NCBI GenBank assembly: GCA_014190035.1
Contig: BJFU01000004.1
Span: 1-50,152, forward strand
Source: Actinomycetes bacterium
GTDB taxonomy: Bacteria; Actinomycetota; Actinomycetes; S36-B12; UBA5976
Direction of reading: 5' to 3'
Length of the DNA: 50,152 nt
This document shows positions 26,977-36,589 of the stretch, piece after piece. The notes below the pieces were generated by a model. It did no database searches, was not told where the DNA came from, and saw only the letters and a program-made list of their open reading frames with translations. Each line of letters opens with the position of its first letter. The stretch's first letter is position 1. The position numbers and the translations under genes are program-made.

Positions 26977-27732
26977 GTGGACAATACAGTCGCTGAATAT
27001 TTGATCCTGGCATTACTTTCATTTTTTGCTGGCGGTTTGACTCTTTTTACAGGTTTTGGATTAAGCACGATTTTACTCCCAGTTTTTATTATTTTTTTCC
27101 CAGTAGCTATCGCAGTGCCCTCCACTGCGATAGTGCACTTCTTAAACAACTTCTATAAATTATTTATTTACTTTAAAAAAATCAACCTTAAAATTCTTAT
27201 ACGATTTGGTGTTCCTGCCTTGTTTGCCTCCATATTTGGTGCTTATCTATTGCAAAAGTTATCCAGCAATGAAAGAAACTTAGAAATACTCCTAGGAATC
27301 TTGATAATTACTATTTCATTTCTAGAAATGTTTCCTGCTATAAGAAATCTAACAATTGGTATTAAATGGGCACCGCTTGGTGGAGTGATATCCGGATTCT
27401 TTGGAGGATTGAGTGGTCATCAAGGTTTATTTAGATCTGCATTTTTAGTAAAGAGTGGTCTAAGTAAAAATAGCTTCATTGCCACAGGTGTTGGTATTGC
27501 GGTTCTTGTAGATATTACACGTTTAAGTGTTTATGGTTCAACTATTTTTACAACCTCAATAATTTCATCAGATGGTTTTTGGTTACCGGTGATAATTTCT
27601 ACGACATCTGCACTATTTGGAGTTTTCCTAGCAACCGATCTGGTCAAGAAAATGACAATTGCTTTGATAAGAAATATGGTTTTTGTATTAATTTTTATAT
27701 CAGGCTTGCTCTTAATCTTGGGAAAGATTTAG
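26977..27732 (+). CDS. TSUP-family (TauE/SafE) membrane permease
   Basis: 251 residues with about eight hydrophobic segments in two halves: GGLTLFTGFGLSTILLPVF near residue 20 and GGVISGFFGGLSGHQGLFRS near residue 130, the paired glycine-rich repeats of the TSUP family. These permeases carry sulfite, sulfonates or small organic acids. It starts at GTG 26977, coupled to the HAD gene. A perfect 11-bp hairpin with a 5-nt loop lies inside the coding sequence (27107-27133). The 3' end overlaps the convergent cupin gene by 4 bp. Substrate unknown. Confidence 0.83.
   Translation: MDNTVAEYLILALLSFFAGGLTLFTGFGLSTILLPVFIIFFPVAIAVPSTAIVHFLNNFYKLFIYFKKINLKILIRFGVPALFASIFGAYLLQKLSSNERNLEILLGILIITISFLEMFPAIRNLTIGIKWAPLGGVISGFFGGLSGHQGLFRSAFLVKSGLSKNSFIATGVGIAVLVDITRLSVYGSTIFTTSIISSDGFWLPVIISTTSALFGVFLATDLVKKMTIALIRNMVFVLIFISGLLLILGKI
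27107..27133 (+). repeat. Perfect 11-bp inverted repeat inside the TSUP gene
   Basis: CTATCGCAGTG (27107-27117) and CACTGCGATAG (27123-27133) flank a CCCTC loop. It is G+C-richer than its surroundings and codes for part of AIAVPSTAIV. No T-run follows, so it is not a standard terminator. Confidence 0.6.
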
Positions 27733-28256
27733 TTTTCGTATCCTTTAGGCATACTTTTCTCATGCTCTGCAGGCACACAAAGTCTTTTAATGTCCTCTGC
27801 TCGATCAGGAAAATCGTTAATCAAATCAGAGAAATAGCCACCTTCAAATATTTCTCCAGTAAAACCAGGAGACATGGTGCAACCAAAGAGTCCCCACTCT
27901 CCCCCTTTGACGATTTCTCCTGCTTGCCACACATTTTCAGGAACTGTGAATTGAATTAATTCACCCTTTGTGAAATCCGAACCAAGTATTACTTCTTTAG
28001 TGGTTTTATTTGGGTAAAGCAAAACTAATCTGATGGGATCTCCTGCATAAAAATGCCAAACTTCTTCATATTTCAATCTATGAAACAAAGAACAGCTTCT
28101 AGGTTCATCTGAATAAAGTGCGATGATGGCGCTGCCATCAGCGGATCCGTCTGCTCTGCTGGTTTTTGATCGGTAAGTTTTAACAAAAAAGGTACTTTCC
28201 ACAGGCAAAGTTGTCATTTGAAAGTGTTCAATAACTTGTTTTGTGGTGGGTCTCAA
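27729..28256 (-). CDS. Cupin-family protein, DUF985 type
   Basis: 175 residues. The DUF985 pattern is visible as VESTFFVKTYRS, the metal-site-like SCSLFHRLKYEEVWHFYAGDP, and FGCTMSPGFTGEIFEGG near the C-terminus. It is predicted to be a small cytoplasmic double-stranded beta-helix. The likely start is TTG 28256, overlapping the ftsY stop by 4 bp (TTGA); an internal ATG at 28217 would cut into the domain. Function is unknown for most of this family. Cotranscription with ftsY is inferred from the overlap. Confidence 0.8.
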   Translation of the reverse strand: MRPTTKQVIEHFQMTTLPVESTFFVKTYRSKTSRADGSADGSAIIALYSDEPRSCSLFHRLKYEEVWHFYAGDPIRLVLLYPNKTTKEVILGSDFTKGELIQFTVPENVWQAGEIVKGGEWGLFGCTMSPGFTGEIFEGGYFSDLINDFPDRAEDIKRLCVPAEHEKSMPKGYEN

Positions 28257-29158
28257 TTAAGTAATCCATCCACAAAGTCTTCAGCGTTAAATTCAATTAA
28301 ATCATCAATTCCTTCACCAATTCCAACAAACTTCACGGGAACTTTTAATTCTCTCTGCACAGCAATCACAATTCCACCTTTAGCAGAACCATCTAATTTT
28401 GTTAAGACAATTCCTGTTACTTCAACTGCTTCGGTGAAAACTCTTGCTTGAATTAATCCATTTTGGCCAGTGGTGGCATCAATTACTAATAAAGTTTCTG
28501 TGACTGTGGCATGTTTTTCAATCACTCTTTTTACTTTGCCCAATTCATCCATCAATCCCGCTTTTGTGTGCAATCTTCCTGCGGTATCAATAATTACAAC
28601 CTTGGCACCGATTGCTAATCCTTCTTGAACAGCATTGAATGCAACAGCTGATGGCTCAGAATTCTCAGGACCAACAACTACTGGAACAGAACTTCTTTCT
28701 CCCCAAGTTTGTAGTTGCAGACTAGCTGCGGCACGGAAAGTATCAGCAGCGCCTAAAACACATTTATTACCAGCTTTACTTAATTTATGAACAAGTTTTC
28801 CTACGGTGGTGGTTTTACCTGTGCCATTAATTCCCACCATCATGATCACTGAAGGAGTTGCTGAAATATTTAGACTTCTATTACTTGTTGCAAGGGATTC
28901 AATTAATTGATTCCTTAATACTTCTTTTCCTTCTTCAGCACTATGAGCACCTTTTAAAGTTGGATTGTTCTTTAATTCTTGAACTATTTCTTGAGTAGTT
29001 TTTATTCCCACATCCGCCATAATTAAAGTGTCTTCAATTTCTTGCCAAGCTTGATCATCGAGAGTAGATCGAGAAAAAATATTAAGTAAACTAGAGCCAA
29101 ATGTTGATTTGGTTTTTAAAGGTTTTTCTTCCTTGTTTTTCCTACTAAAGATTCCCAT
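28253..29158 (-). CDS. ftsY: Signal recognition particle receptor FtsY
   Basis: GTPase that docks SRP-ribosome complexes at the membrane. 301 residues, short, with almost no acidic A domain: only about 20 charged residues precede the NG core. G motifs are GINGTGKTTTVGKL (about 107-120), DTFRAAA, DTAGRLHTKAGLMDEL and TKLDGSAKGG. It follows smc by 9 bp, the common actinobacterial smc-ftsY arrangement. Lack of an A domain means membrane attachment may rely on the basic N-terminus. Confidence 0.95.
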   Translation of the reverse strand: MGIFSRKNKEEKPLKTKSTFGSSLLNIFSRSTLDDQAWQEIEDTLIMADVGIKTTQEIVQELKNNPTLKGAHSAEEGKEVLRNQLIESLATSNRSLNISATPSVIMMVGINGTGKTTTVGKLVHKLSKAGNKCVLGAADTFRAAASLQLQTWGERSSVPVVVGPENSEPSAVAFNAVQEGLAIGAKVVIIDTAGRLHTKAGLMDELGKVKRVIEKHATVTETLLVIDATTGQNGLIQARVFTEAVEVTGIVLTKLDGSAKGGIVIAVQRELKVPVKFVGIGEGIDDLIEFNAEDFVDGLLN

Positions 29159-29167
29159 GACCAGAGT

Positions 29168-32100
29168 TTATGCTGGTTGATCTTCTCGTACTTCACGAAT
29201 TCTTTGACTTACAACTGTTGAAATACCATCGCCACGCATTGATACTCCATAGAGAGAATCACAAATTTCCATAGTTCTCTTTTGATGTGTAACAATAATC
29301 AACTGAGAGTTTTGTCTTAGTTCTTCATAAAGTTCAAGGAGACGACCAAGGTTGGTGTCATCAAGTGCTGCTTCAACCTCATCAAGAATGTAGAACGGGG
29401 ATGGTCTGGCTTTGAACAATGCAACTAAGAATGCAACGGCTGCCAAAGATCTTTCTCCACCAGAAAGAAGTGAAAGTCTTAAATAACGTTTACCTTGTGG
29501 TTTAACTTCGATATCAATTCCAGTGGTGAGCATGTTTTCTGGATCAGTCAGAACTAATCTTCCTTCTCCGCCTGGGAAAAGTCTTGGCAATACTGTTTCA
29601 AATTCACGTGCCACGTCTTTATAGGCCTCGTTGAATACTTGTTGCACTCTTTGTTCTACTTCAGCAATTACTTCTAACAAATCTTTTCTGGTCTTTTTCA
29701 CATCTTCTAATTGCTCTGTTAAGAATTGGTTTCTTTCTTCCAAAGCACTGAATTCTTCCAATGCTAGTGGGTTAATTCGACCAAGCAGGGCTAACTTCTT
29801 TTCTGCATCAAGAGCACGTTTTTCTTGCTTCTCTCGAACATATGCTTCTGGTTCTTTTGGTGCAGGAATTGGCATATCAGGATCTGCATCTTCATCAATA
29901 TGCACAATTTGAGGTACTAATTGATCTGGACCGTATTCCTTCAATAAGGAATCGGCTTCAATACCGTAATCTTCCAAACCTTTGAGCTCAATTTGTTCAA
30001 TTCTTAATCTTTGTTCCATGCGGGCAACTTCATCACGATGCACTGTATCTACCAGGCGTTCTAATTCTGAACCTAAATCTCTAATGGTATGGCGTACTTG
30101 TTGCACTTCTTGTTCCATGGATTGTTGAAGTTTGGTTGCTTCATCTCTTTCATGCTCTGCGGTGATTAAAGAATTTTCCAGATAAGACATGGCTGTTTCC
30201 ACACCTTGAAATACTGCATTGGCAATATGGGCTTCGCGTCTTCTTTGTTCACGACGCTCCATGGCCTTAGAGCGAGACACTCTTTCACTGCTTGCTGTTC
30301 TTTCAAGTTGTTCTGCTCTTTGAACAACAGCAGCCAATCTTTCTTCAGCTGTTCGCATTGCAAGGCGGGCATCAACTTCTGCAGCTCTGGTGGTTTCAAG
30401 CAGTGTTCTTAATCTTTCTAATTCTGAAGCATCTATTTCAATTACTTCTTCAGGTTCAGTTCCAGAATCAGCTAAACGGGTTTCAATTTCACGAAGCACT
30501 CTTTCATCATCAGCACGAGCGGTGTGAGATGCGCGAAGCAAACTATCTAATCTTTCTGCCTCTGCTTGGGAAGATCTGTTTTGCTCACCCAATGCTGCTA
30601 GTTTTTCAGCAATTGCTGCTAGTTCTGCATCTGATTCGTAAAGCAACGCAAGGGCTGCTTCAACTTTTTCAGCAGCGCGTTTTTGTTCATCTTTGGCATT
30701 TTGTAATTCAAATCTAAGTTGATCAGCAAGTGCACTTGTTTGATCTCTTTCGGTTTCAGCTTTTTCAACATTAACTTTTGCTTCAATACGAGAACGAGTA
30801 TTTACTGTTCCACCAATTACGTAATAAGAAGTTACTTTGTCGCCATCTCTGGTTACAGCAGTAAGTCTTGGTTGTAATCTCACTGCTTCTTGAGCATTTT
30901 CCAGAGTTTCAACAATTACTACATCACGCAGTAATTTCTTTAAAGCATTTTGTAATTCATAAGGAGCATTTACTAATTCAATTGCGCTTCTGGAAAACGG
31001 TGGAGCAGCTGGTGCATTGTTTTGTTCATAAAGGGCATCAGCTAATAAAACTGCGGCTCTACCAGTTTTATTGTTCTTAAGTTTGTTAATGGATCTAATT
31101 GCGTCATTTACTGATTTTGCAGCAATTGCATTTGCAGCATCTCCTAGTGCAACAGAAACTGCTGATTCCCAACCACTTTCAATTCTTAACAATGTAGAAA
31201 GAGAACCAATTAATGAATCATCACCAGAACTTAATAATGAATCTCCACCGTCAACTTCTTCTAACAAAGATTGTTGTAAAGCTTCTGCTCTTGCTGTCAA
31301 TGCTGCTTTTGATTTTGCGGTTTCTTGAGATTTAATTTCTAGTTCAGCAACTTTTGTATCCGCTGCTGCTAATTCTTTTGAAGCTTGTTCGTATTGAGTA
31401 TCTAATCCTTTTTCAACACCATCAAGTCCTGCAATTTGAGATTCAAGGGATAAGAATTCTGTTTTTGCTTTTTCAGCACGTTCGCGTGCTTCTCTAACTT
31501 CAACTTCTAATCTTGTCGCTTCACTGGCACGAGCTTCAATACGAGATTTTGCGGCATTAACTTGTCCATTTAATCTGGCAAATTCTTCGCGCTTGTCAGC
31601 TGCAGATTTAATTGCATTGGTATGACGAGCTTGTTCTGTTTGAAATAACTCTTCGGTGGCATTTCTTTCACCCGATGATTTACTTAAGAAGTTTTTAGCA
31701 ACTTCAACATCTTTTTGTAATTCATAAGAATTTTCTCTAGTTGACTTAGCTTCCTTTTCTAACGCTTCAGGATCTGCCCCTGTGGTTTGTTCTTGAATTT
31801 CTTCTTCCACGAGTTTTGCTCGCTCCATAGCAAGGGATCTGGTACCAAAAAAGCGTTCTCTTAAAGATGCAAGTTTGAACCAAGTTTGTTGAGCAGTTTG
31901 TACTCTGGGAGTTGCCTCTAATAATAATCTTTCCAATTCTGATTCGCGAAGTTTCTTGACATTCATTTTGCTTTCAACTTCTGCTTGCTTTTCTCTCAAA
32001 ATTGTTTCGTCAGCAACTTCTTTCATCATGTTGATACGCATTTGAGTCAAGTCATCAGCCAAGATACGCAATTTTGCATCTCTTAGCTCTGCTTGAATTG

Positions 32101-32749
32101 TTTGAGCTTTTCGTGCAACATCTGCTTGTCTAGCCAAAGGTTTAAGTTGTCTTCTTATTTCATTTGTTAAGTCTTGTAAGCGAAGCATGTTTGCTTGAGT
32201 GGCATCAAGTTTTCTTTCAGCTTTTTCTTTTCTTCTTCTATGTTTTAGAACTCCGGCTGCTTCTTCAATAAATCCTCGACGATCTTCAGGCGTTGCACTT
32301 AGAACAGATGCAACTTGACCTTGACCAACGATCACGTGCATTTCTCGACCAATTCCAGAATCAGAAAGAAGTTCCTGCACATCAAGAAGTCGTGAAGCAT
32401 TTCCGTTAATGGCGTATTCAGATCCACCATTTCTAAATAAAGTTCTGGAAATTGTTACTTCTGCATAATCAATTGGTAATGCGCCATCAGCGTTATCAAT
32501 AGTTAAAACAACTTCAGCTCTACCTAAGGGTGCACGACCTGCTGAACCTTTAAAAATAACATCGTCCATCGTGCCACCACGTAATGTTTTGGCACCTTGT
32601 TCACCCATTACCCATGCAATTGCATCTACAACGTTTGATTTACCAGAACCATTTGGTCCAACAACTGCAGTAATTCCTTGTTCAAAATTAAGTGTTGTAG
32701 CAGAAGCAAATGATTTAAATCCGCGAATAGTCAGACTCTTTAAATACAA
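29168..32749 (-). CDS. smc: Chromosome segregation protein SMC
   Basis: 1193 residues, full family length. Walker A is GPNGSGKSNVVDAI (about 32-45). Long coiled-coil arms flank a hinge around residues 500-650. The ABC signature is LSLLSGGERSLAAVAF, and Walker B is FYILDEVEAALDD near residue 1115. SMC with ScpAB organises and segregates sister chromosomes. The start is TTG 32749, fixed by GGAGG at 32760-32756 (spacing 6 nt) and the conserved MYLKSLTIRGFKSF beginning. It precedes ftsY and follows mutM by 43 bp. ScpA and ScpB are not in the window. Confidence 0.97.
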   Translation of the reverse strand: MYLKSLTIRGFKSFASATTLNFEQGITAVVGPNGSGKSNVVDAIAWVMGEQGAKTLRGGTMDDVIFKGSAGRAPLGRAEVVLTIDNADGALPIDYAEVTISRTLFRNGGSEYAINGNASRLLDVQELLSDSGIGREMHVIVGQGQVASVLSATPEDRRGFIEEAAGVLKHRRRKEKAERKLDATQANMLRLQDLTNEIRRQLKPLARQADVARKAQTIQAELRDAKLRILADDLTQMRINMMKEVADETILREKQAEVESKMNVKKLRESELERLLLEATPRVQTAQQTWFKLASLRERFFGTRSLAMERAKLVEEEIQEQTTGADPEALEKEAKSTRENSYELQKDVEVAKNFLSKSSGERNATEELFQTEQARHTNAIKSAADKREEFARLNGQVNAAKSRIEARASEATRLEVEVREARERAEKAKTEFLSLESQIAGLDGVEKGLDTQYEQASKELAAADTKVAELEIKSQETAKSKAALTARAEALQQSLLEEVDGGDSLLSSGDDSLIGSLSTLLRIESGWESAVSVALGDAANAIAAKSVNDAIRSINKLKNNKTGRAAVLLADALYEQNNAPAAPPFSRSAIELVNAPYELQNALKKLLRDVVIVETLENAQEAVRLQPRLTAVTRDGDKVTSYYVIGGTVNTRSRIEAKVNVEKAETERDQTSALADQLRFELQNAKDEQKRAAEKVEAALALLYESDAELAAIAEKLAALGEQNRSSQAEAERLDSLLRASHTARADDERVLREIETRLADSGTEPEEVIEIDASELERLRTLLETTRAAEVDARLAMRTAEERLAAVVQRAEQLERTASSERVSRSKAMERREQRRREAHIANAVFQGVETAMSYLENSLITAEHERDEATKLQQSMEQEVQQVRHTIRDLGSELERLVDTVHRDEVARMEQRLRIEQIELKGLEDYGIEADSLLKEYGPDQLVPQIVHIDEDADPDMPIPAPKEPEAYVREKQEKRALDAEKKLALLGRINPLALEEFSALEERNQFLTEQLEDVKKTRKDLLEVIAEVEQRVQQVFNEAYKDVAREFETVLPRLFPGGEGRLVLTDPENMLTTGIDIEVKPQGKRYLRLSLLSGGERSLAAVAFLVALFKARPSPFYILDEVEAALDDTNLGRLLELYEELRQNSQLIIVTHQKRTMEICDSLYGVSMRGDGISTVVSQRIREVREDQPA

Positions 32750-32792
32750 GATCTGCCTCCGGATTTAGTGGGTTTGTCTTAACCCTCTAACT

Positions 32793-33665
32793 CTATCTAT
32801 GAGGGCGTATGTGAGGTTGGCAATTTGGACAGATTGTTGAACTTCTGTTGTTAGAAAAGGCTTCTCGGACCATTTCCAAATCACACCTGTAACACCTTTC
32901 ACCTTCGCGACCATATGCGTTCAATTCGTTTTCGAAGTAACCACTTTCGCCATTTACGTCAATATAGAGATCATCAAAGGAGGTTCCCCCTTTTTCTAAC
33001 GCTTTAGACATGACTTCTTTGGCACTTAACAAGATTTCTTTAATTTTTTTCTCATTTAAATCTTCACAAATATTTGCCCAATGCGTTTTTGCTAACCACA
33101 AAGCCTCATCAGCATAAATATTTCCTATTCCTGCCACAATTTCTTGATTTAGAAGTGCTTGTTTGATTCCAGTTTTTCTTCTCTTTATATTGGCAATTGT
33201 TTTATCCATATCAAATGTTTCTTCAAATAAATCAGGTGAAATGTGTAATACCGATTGCGGAACTAAGCGGTTATCTTTAGCCTCCACTAATTCTTCTAAG
33301 TTAATCCAACCAAAGGTTCTTTGATCAATAAAGTGCAAACTTCTTTTCTTGTCGGCAAAATCAAAAGTAACTCGAGCATGAGTTGATGGCTTTTCATCAT
33401 GTTTGACCATCAGCATTTGTCCACTCATGCCTAAATGTGCACTGATGGCTTGTGAGGAGTTCTTCAGCGTCATCCATAAGAATTTGCCTCTACGCTCAAC
33501 TGAGTTGATTGTAAAACCGGAAACTGTTTTCTCAAATGTTTTCGTGCTGAATTCAAAGTTTCTCAAAGCTCTATTGTTTCTTACTTTAGCTTTTTCAATC
33601 TTTCTATTTTTTATGTGCTTAGCTAAGCCTTTACGAACTACTTCAACTTCTGGTAATTCTGGCAT
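32793..33665 (-). CDS. mutM: Formamidopyrimidine-DNA glycosylase
   Basis: Base-excision repair enzyme that removes oxidised purines and nicks the abasic site. 290 residues. It begins with the catalytic MPELPEVE. The helix-two-turn-helix has GIGNIYADEALW. A C-terminal zinc finger of the C-x2-C...C-x2-C type is visible (CYRC ... CPNC, residues about 258-284). It starts directly next to the rnc stop. The rnc-mutM-smc order is conserved in Actinobacteria. Confidence 0.96.
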   Translation of the reverse strand: MPELPEVEVVRKGLAKHIKNRKIEKAKVRNNRALRNFEFSTKTFEKTVSGFTINSVERRGKFLWMTLKNSSQAISAHLGMSGQMLMVKHDEKPSTHARVTFDFADKKRSLHFIDQRTFGWINLEELVEAKDNRLVPQSVLHISPDLFEETFDMDKTIANIKRRKTGIKQALLNQEIVAGIGNIYADEALWLAKTHWANICEDLNEKKIKEILLSAKEVMSKALEKGGTSFDDLYIDVNGESGYFENELNAYGREGERCYRCDLEMVREAFSNNRSSTICPNCQPHIRPHR

Positions 33666-34343
33666 TTAAGGTCTTAAATTATTTATCTCAGTGTAAGCAG
33701 AACTAGCTGCATGCTGTTCTGCTTCTTTTTTACTTTTACCTTCGCCATTGCCATAAATTTGTTCACCAATTTTAACTTTAGCGGTGAATCTTTTGTCATG
33801 ATCTGGACCAGATTGTTCAATCGCGTATTCAATTGCACCTAAAGACTTAGAATTTACAAGTTCGGCCAAACTGGTTTTCCAATCAAGACCTGCTCCTAAT
33901 TCTGCACTTGCAGCCAAAATTGGTGCAAAAAGTTGCAAAATAACTTCACTTGATTTTTCAATTCCATGCTCAACATAAATTGCGCCGAGTAATGCTTCAA
34001 CTGCATCAGCCAAAATACTTGATTTATCTCGACCACCAGTTGCTTCTTCACCTTTACCAAGTAGAAGAAATTCACCCAAACCTAAAGTTCTTGCCACATC
34101 AGCTAATGCTTTGGCGTTAACAACAGCAGCACGAAGCTTTGCTAATTGACCTTCTTGCGCATCAGGATTTTTTCTATAAAGTTCATCAGTGACAACAATT
34201 CCTAAAACGGAATCACCTAAAAATTCAAGTCTTTCATTTGTGGGGATACCACCATTTTCATAAGAAAATGATCTATGCGTAATGGCTTGTTTTAATATTT
34301 CTTCCGATAGTTCAACGCCTAGGCGCGCTACTAGTTCGCGCAT
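33666..34343 (-). CDS. rnc: Ribonuclease III
   Basis: Cleaves double-stranded RNA, including rRNA precursors. 225 residues. The nuclease signature is [15 protein letters not shown] (about 38-52), with the second acidic cluster in [13 protein letters not shown]. The C-terminal dsRNA-binding domain contains [10 protein letters not shown] and ends [16 protein letters not shown]. It follows rpmF by 13 bp and is probably cotranscribed with mutM and smc. Confidence 0.96.
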   Translation of the reverse strand: MRELVARLGVELSEEILKQAITHRSFSYENGGIPTNERLEFLGDSVLGIVVTDELYRKNPDAQEGQLAKLRAAVVNAKALADVARTLGLGEFLLLGKGEEATGGRDKSSILADAVEALLGAIYVEHGIEKSSEVILQLFAPILAASAELGAGLDWKTSLAELVNSKSLGAIEYAIEQSGPDHDKRFTAKVKIGEQIYGNGEGKSKKEAEQHAASSAYTEINNLRP

Positions 34344-34356
34344 ATTACAAATTTAT

Positions 34357-34530
34357 TTATGGATTTGTAACTTGACGTTTTGCGTATGTACCACATGTTG
34401 GGCATGCAGTGTGAGGAAGTTTTTCTGAACGACAACGATCACAAGTAACTAAAGTTGGAACAGTTGCTTTCCATTGTGCGCGACGATTGCGTGTATTAGA
34501 ACGCGACATTTTTCGTTTTGGTACTGGCAC
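34357..34530 (-). CDS. rpmF: Ribosomal protein L32
   Basis: 57 residues, translated from GTG 34530: [20 protein letters not shown] at the start and YAKRQVTNP at the end. The zinc-ribbon cysteines are CDRC and CPTC. The start lies 6 nt after the DUF177 stop, and GGAAGAGAAG in the end of that gene can act as ribosome site. DUF177-rpmF linkage is standard in bacteria. The zinc-binding form is kept, so this is not a zinc-independent paralogue. Confidence 0.95.
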   Translation of the reverse strand: MPVPKRKMSRSNTRNRRAQWKATVPTLVTCDRCRSEKLPHTACPTCGTYAKRQVTNP

Positions 34531-34536
34531 TTTTCT

Positions 34537-35079
34537 CTACTTCTCTTCCTTTAATTGCGATAGCTTTGACCATCGCGGATCAATTATTTCGTGCTTATGT
34601 TCAGGATCCTCTTCGAGACGAATTCCGCACTGGGCACAAAGTCCAAGACAATCATCATTGCAAAGAGGTCTAGTTGGTAGTTCAAGCACCACCGCATCTA
34701 TGAGGGCGGGCTCAAGATCTATCAAATCTCCTTGCATCCTTCTAATCTCATCTGCTTCGTCATCATCGGTAATTTCTTTATCTTCATAGACATATAAATC
34801 TGTAACCTGCGCATCTATTTCATACTTAACCGGATCTAAACAGCGAGAACATTCTGTTTCTGCTTCGAAATAAACTTCCCCAGTAACTAGCACTCCATCA
34901 ACGACAGCTTCAAGTAAAAGATCTAAATCAATCTCGGTTTCTGCAGGAACTATTACTGGGCCATTAGTTAATGAATTAGGTAATTTAATGGTGATATCAA
35001 TTTTCTTTGATTCACCAGCTCTTCGAGGCAATTCGTGAACATCAAGCACTAAGGGATCTCGTGCGTCCAATTTCTTCAT
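34537..35079 (-). CDS. YceD/DUF177 family protein
   Basis: 180 residues. The family core is visible as SRCLDPVKYEIDAQVTDLYVYE and the C-terminal cysteine cluster CNDDCLGLCAQCG, with acidic stretches DDDEADE between. DUF177 proteins are linked to large-subunit or 23S rRNA accumulation and are almost always next to rpmF, as here. It lies 4 bp after the SepIVA-like gene. Biochemical activity is not established. Confidence 0.88.
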   Translation of the reverse strand: MKKLDARDPLVLDVHELPRRAGESKKIDITIKLPNSLTNGPVIVPAETEIDLDLLLEAVVDGVLVTGEVYFEAETECSRCLDPVKYEIDAQVTDLYVYEDKEITDDDEADEIRRMQGDLIDLEPALIDAVVLELPTRPLCNDDCLGLCAQCGIRLEEDPEHKHEIIDPRWSKLSQLKEEK

Positions 35080-35083
35080 GGAA

Positions 35084-35551
35084 TTAACCTAAATCGTTAA
35101 AGGAAGAATTACCACTTATTTTTTCTCTGCCACGCCTTACTGCTAACAAGGTTCTATTCAGAGTGATTTCAAAGTTTGCTAGACGAGCATCGATGTATTC
35201 ATCTGTTTCATTGCGCATTGAATTTAGTTCTTGGTCTACTTGTTGCAAAATTTCTTGAGCTCTTTGAGTGGCTGATTGAACAATTTCAGTTTGCGAAATA
35301 AGTCGGTTAGCTTCTGCTCTTGCTTGTTCAATCACAGCTTGACCAGCCATTCGACCTTCTTCGATCACTGCTTCTTTGTTGTCTAGTAAGTGATTTGCCT
35401 GCAAGATATCTTCTGGAAGCTTCTTCTTTAATTCATTCAATAAATTAATCATTTCTTGACGGTTAACTAAAGCACCATCACGAGATAGCGGCACTGAGCG
35501 TGCTTCTGCAATCTCGTTTAAAATCTGTTCGATTATTTGTAAGGATTCCAT
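35084..35551 (-). CDS. SepIVA/DivIVA-like coiled-coil protein
   Basis: 155 residues, largely helical with heptad-like stretches from about residue 55 to 140 (AVIEQARAEANRLISQTE, AQEILQQVDQELNSM). It has no signal peptide or membrane segment. Position between coaD and DUF177-rpmF-rnc corresponds to mycobacterial Rv2927c (SepIVA), a DivIVA-domain protein involved in envelope growth at division and pole sites. The assignment rests on synteny and coiled-coil character; residue-level similarity was not computed. Confidence 0.72.
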   Translation of the reverse strand: MESLQIIEQILNEIAEARSVPLSRDGALVNRQEMINLLNELKKKLPEDILQANHLLDNKEAVIEEGRMAGQAVIEQARAEANRLISQTEIVQSATQRAQEILQQVDQELNSMRNETDEYIDARLANFEITLNRTLLAVRRGREKISGNSSFNDLG

Positions 35552-35555
35552 AGTT

Positions 35556-36032
35556 TTATTTCTGATATTTCGCTTTCAACGCTTGGGCTACTGGTTTTGG
35601 TACTGAGGTTGAAATATCTCCCCCATGTCGTGCCACTTCTCTAACCAAACTTGAGGAAAGAAATGAGTACAGCGGATTTGTGGCCACAAACAAAGTCTCT
35701 ACAGGTCCTAATTGATAGTTCATCTGAGACATCTGTAATTCGTAGTCAAAATCACTTACCGCTCTTAAACCTTTAACGATTGCAGTTACCCCGCGATCTC
35801 TACAGAAATCAACCAATAAACCATCAAATGTTTCAACAATTACTTTAGGTAAATGTTTACAAGATTCTCTAATTAATTCAACGCGTTCTTCAATAGTAAA
35901 TAGTCCAGCTTTGGTGTGATTAACCAAAACAGCCACCACGACTTCATTGGAAATATCTGAGGCTCTTTTGAATACATCTATGTGGCCATTGGTTACAGGA
36001 TCAAAGGAACCGGGACAAACTACTTTTTGCAT
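35556..36032 (-). CDS. coaD: Phosphopantetheine adenylyltransferase
   Basis: Fourth step of coenzyme A synthesis: joins AMP to 4'-phosphopantetheine. 158 residues from the ATG at 36032 (MQKVVCPGSFDPVTNGHID); an in-frame upstream start would add seven residues from inside rsmD. The T/HxGH nucleotide-binding motif is TNGHID, and the second is SSSLVREVARHGGD. It overlaps rsmD by 13 bp, the usual rsmD-coaD pairing. Confidence 0.95.
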   Translation of the reverse strand: MQKVVCPGSFDPVTNGHIDVFKRASDISNEVVVAVLVNHTKAGLFTIEERVELIRESCKHLPKVIVETFDGLLVDFCRDRGVTAIVKGLRAVSDFDYELQMSQMNYQLGPVETLFVATNPLYSFLSSSLVREVARHGGDISTSVPKPVAQALKAKYQK

Positions 36033-36589
36033 ACTTGACCGTACCAAACACACGTATCGCCATAACTCTTATCTCTAATGCTTTCGAAGCCATCAGGCCA
36101 AACAAAGTCACCAGATCTCTTAGAAGTTTCCACAACCAGGATGGCGTCATCAGAAAACCAAGAATTAGCAAGACCCTGCGTTATGACTTTTGAGATTTGT
36201 ACCAGTGGCATTTCATAAGGTGGATCTAGAAAAATCAATTGCGCAGGCATTTTTAGTTTTTCTGCAGGTTTTGCCGAAAAGAGTGTTTCAACTTTGGCAT
36301 CAACAACGTGAGCATTAACTTTTAAGTCTTCAATATTTTTGTTAATCACAGCAACCGCATTTTTATTGTCTTCTACAAATACACAATGATTTGCCCCTCT
36401 AGAAATTGATTCAATTCCAAGAGCACCACTTCCTGCAAAAAGATCAAGCACACTTACTTCAGCAATTGCATCAAGAGAAGTAAGACTAGAAAAAACGGCT
36501 TCGCGAACTCTTTCCGCAGTTGGTCTTGTTCCTGCATCTGGTACTTTCAGAGCTCTTCCTCTAAGTTCTCCAGCAATAATTCTGGTCAT
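36020..36589 (-). CDS. rsmD: 16S rRNA (guanine-966-N2)-methyltransferase
   Basis: 189 residues. It begins MTRIIAGELRGRALKVPDAGTRPTAERVREAVF, the conserved RsmD start. The S-adenosylmethionine site is VLDLFAGSGALGIES, and the catalytic motif is FLDPPYEMP. It methylates G966 near the P-site of the small subunit. It abuts the recG stop without overlap and overlaps coaD by 13 bp. Confidence 0.94.
   Translation of the reverse strand: MTRIIAGELRGRALKVPDAGTRPTAERVREAVFSSLTSLDAIAEVSVLDLFAGSGALGIESISRGANHCVFVEDNKNAVAVINKNIEDLKVNAHVVDAKVETLFSAKPAEKLKMPAQLIFLDPPYEMPLVQISKVITQGLANSWFSDDAILVVETSKRSGDFVWPDGFESIRDKSYGDTCVWYGQVCKK

Noticed and set aside
27579-27959. 126-residue plus-strand frame across the TSUP and cupin gene ends
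   Set aside because: It overlaps two recognisable genes, and its product shows no domain or start signal.
30292-30717. 141-residue plus-strand frame opposite smc
   Set aside because: It is antisense to the SMC coiled-coil; its Leu/Gln/Phe-rich composition is the reverse complement of Glu/Lys/Ala codons, and it has no start signal.
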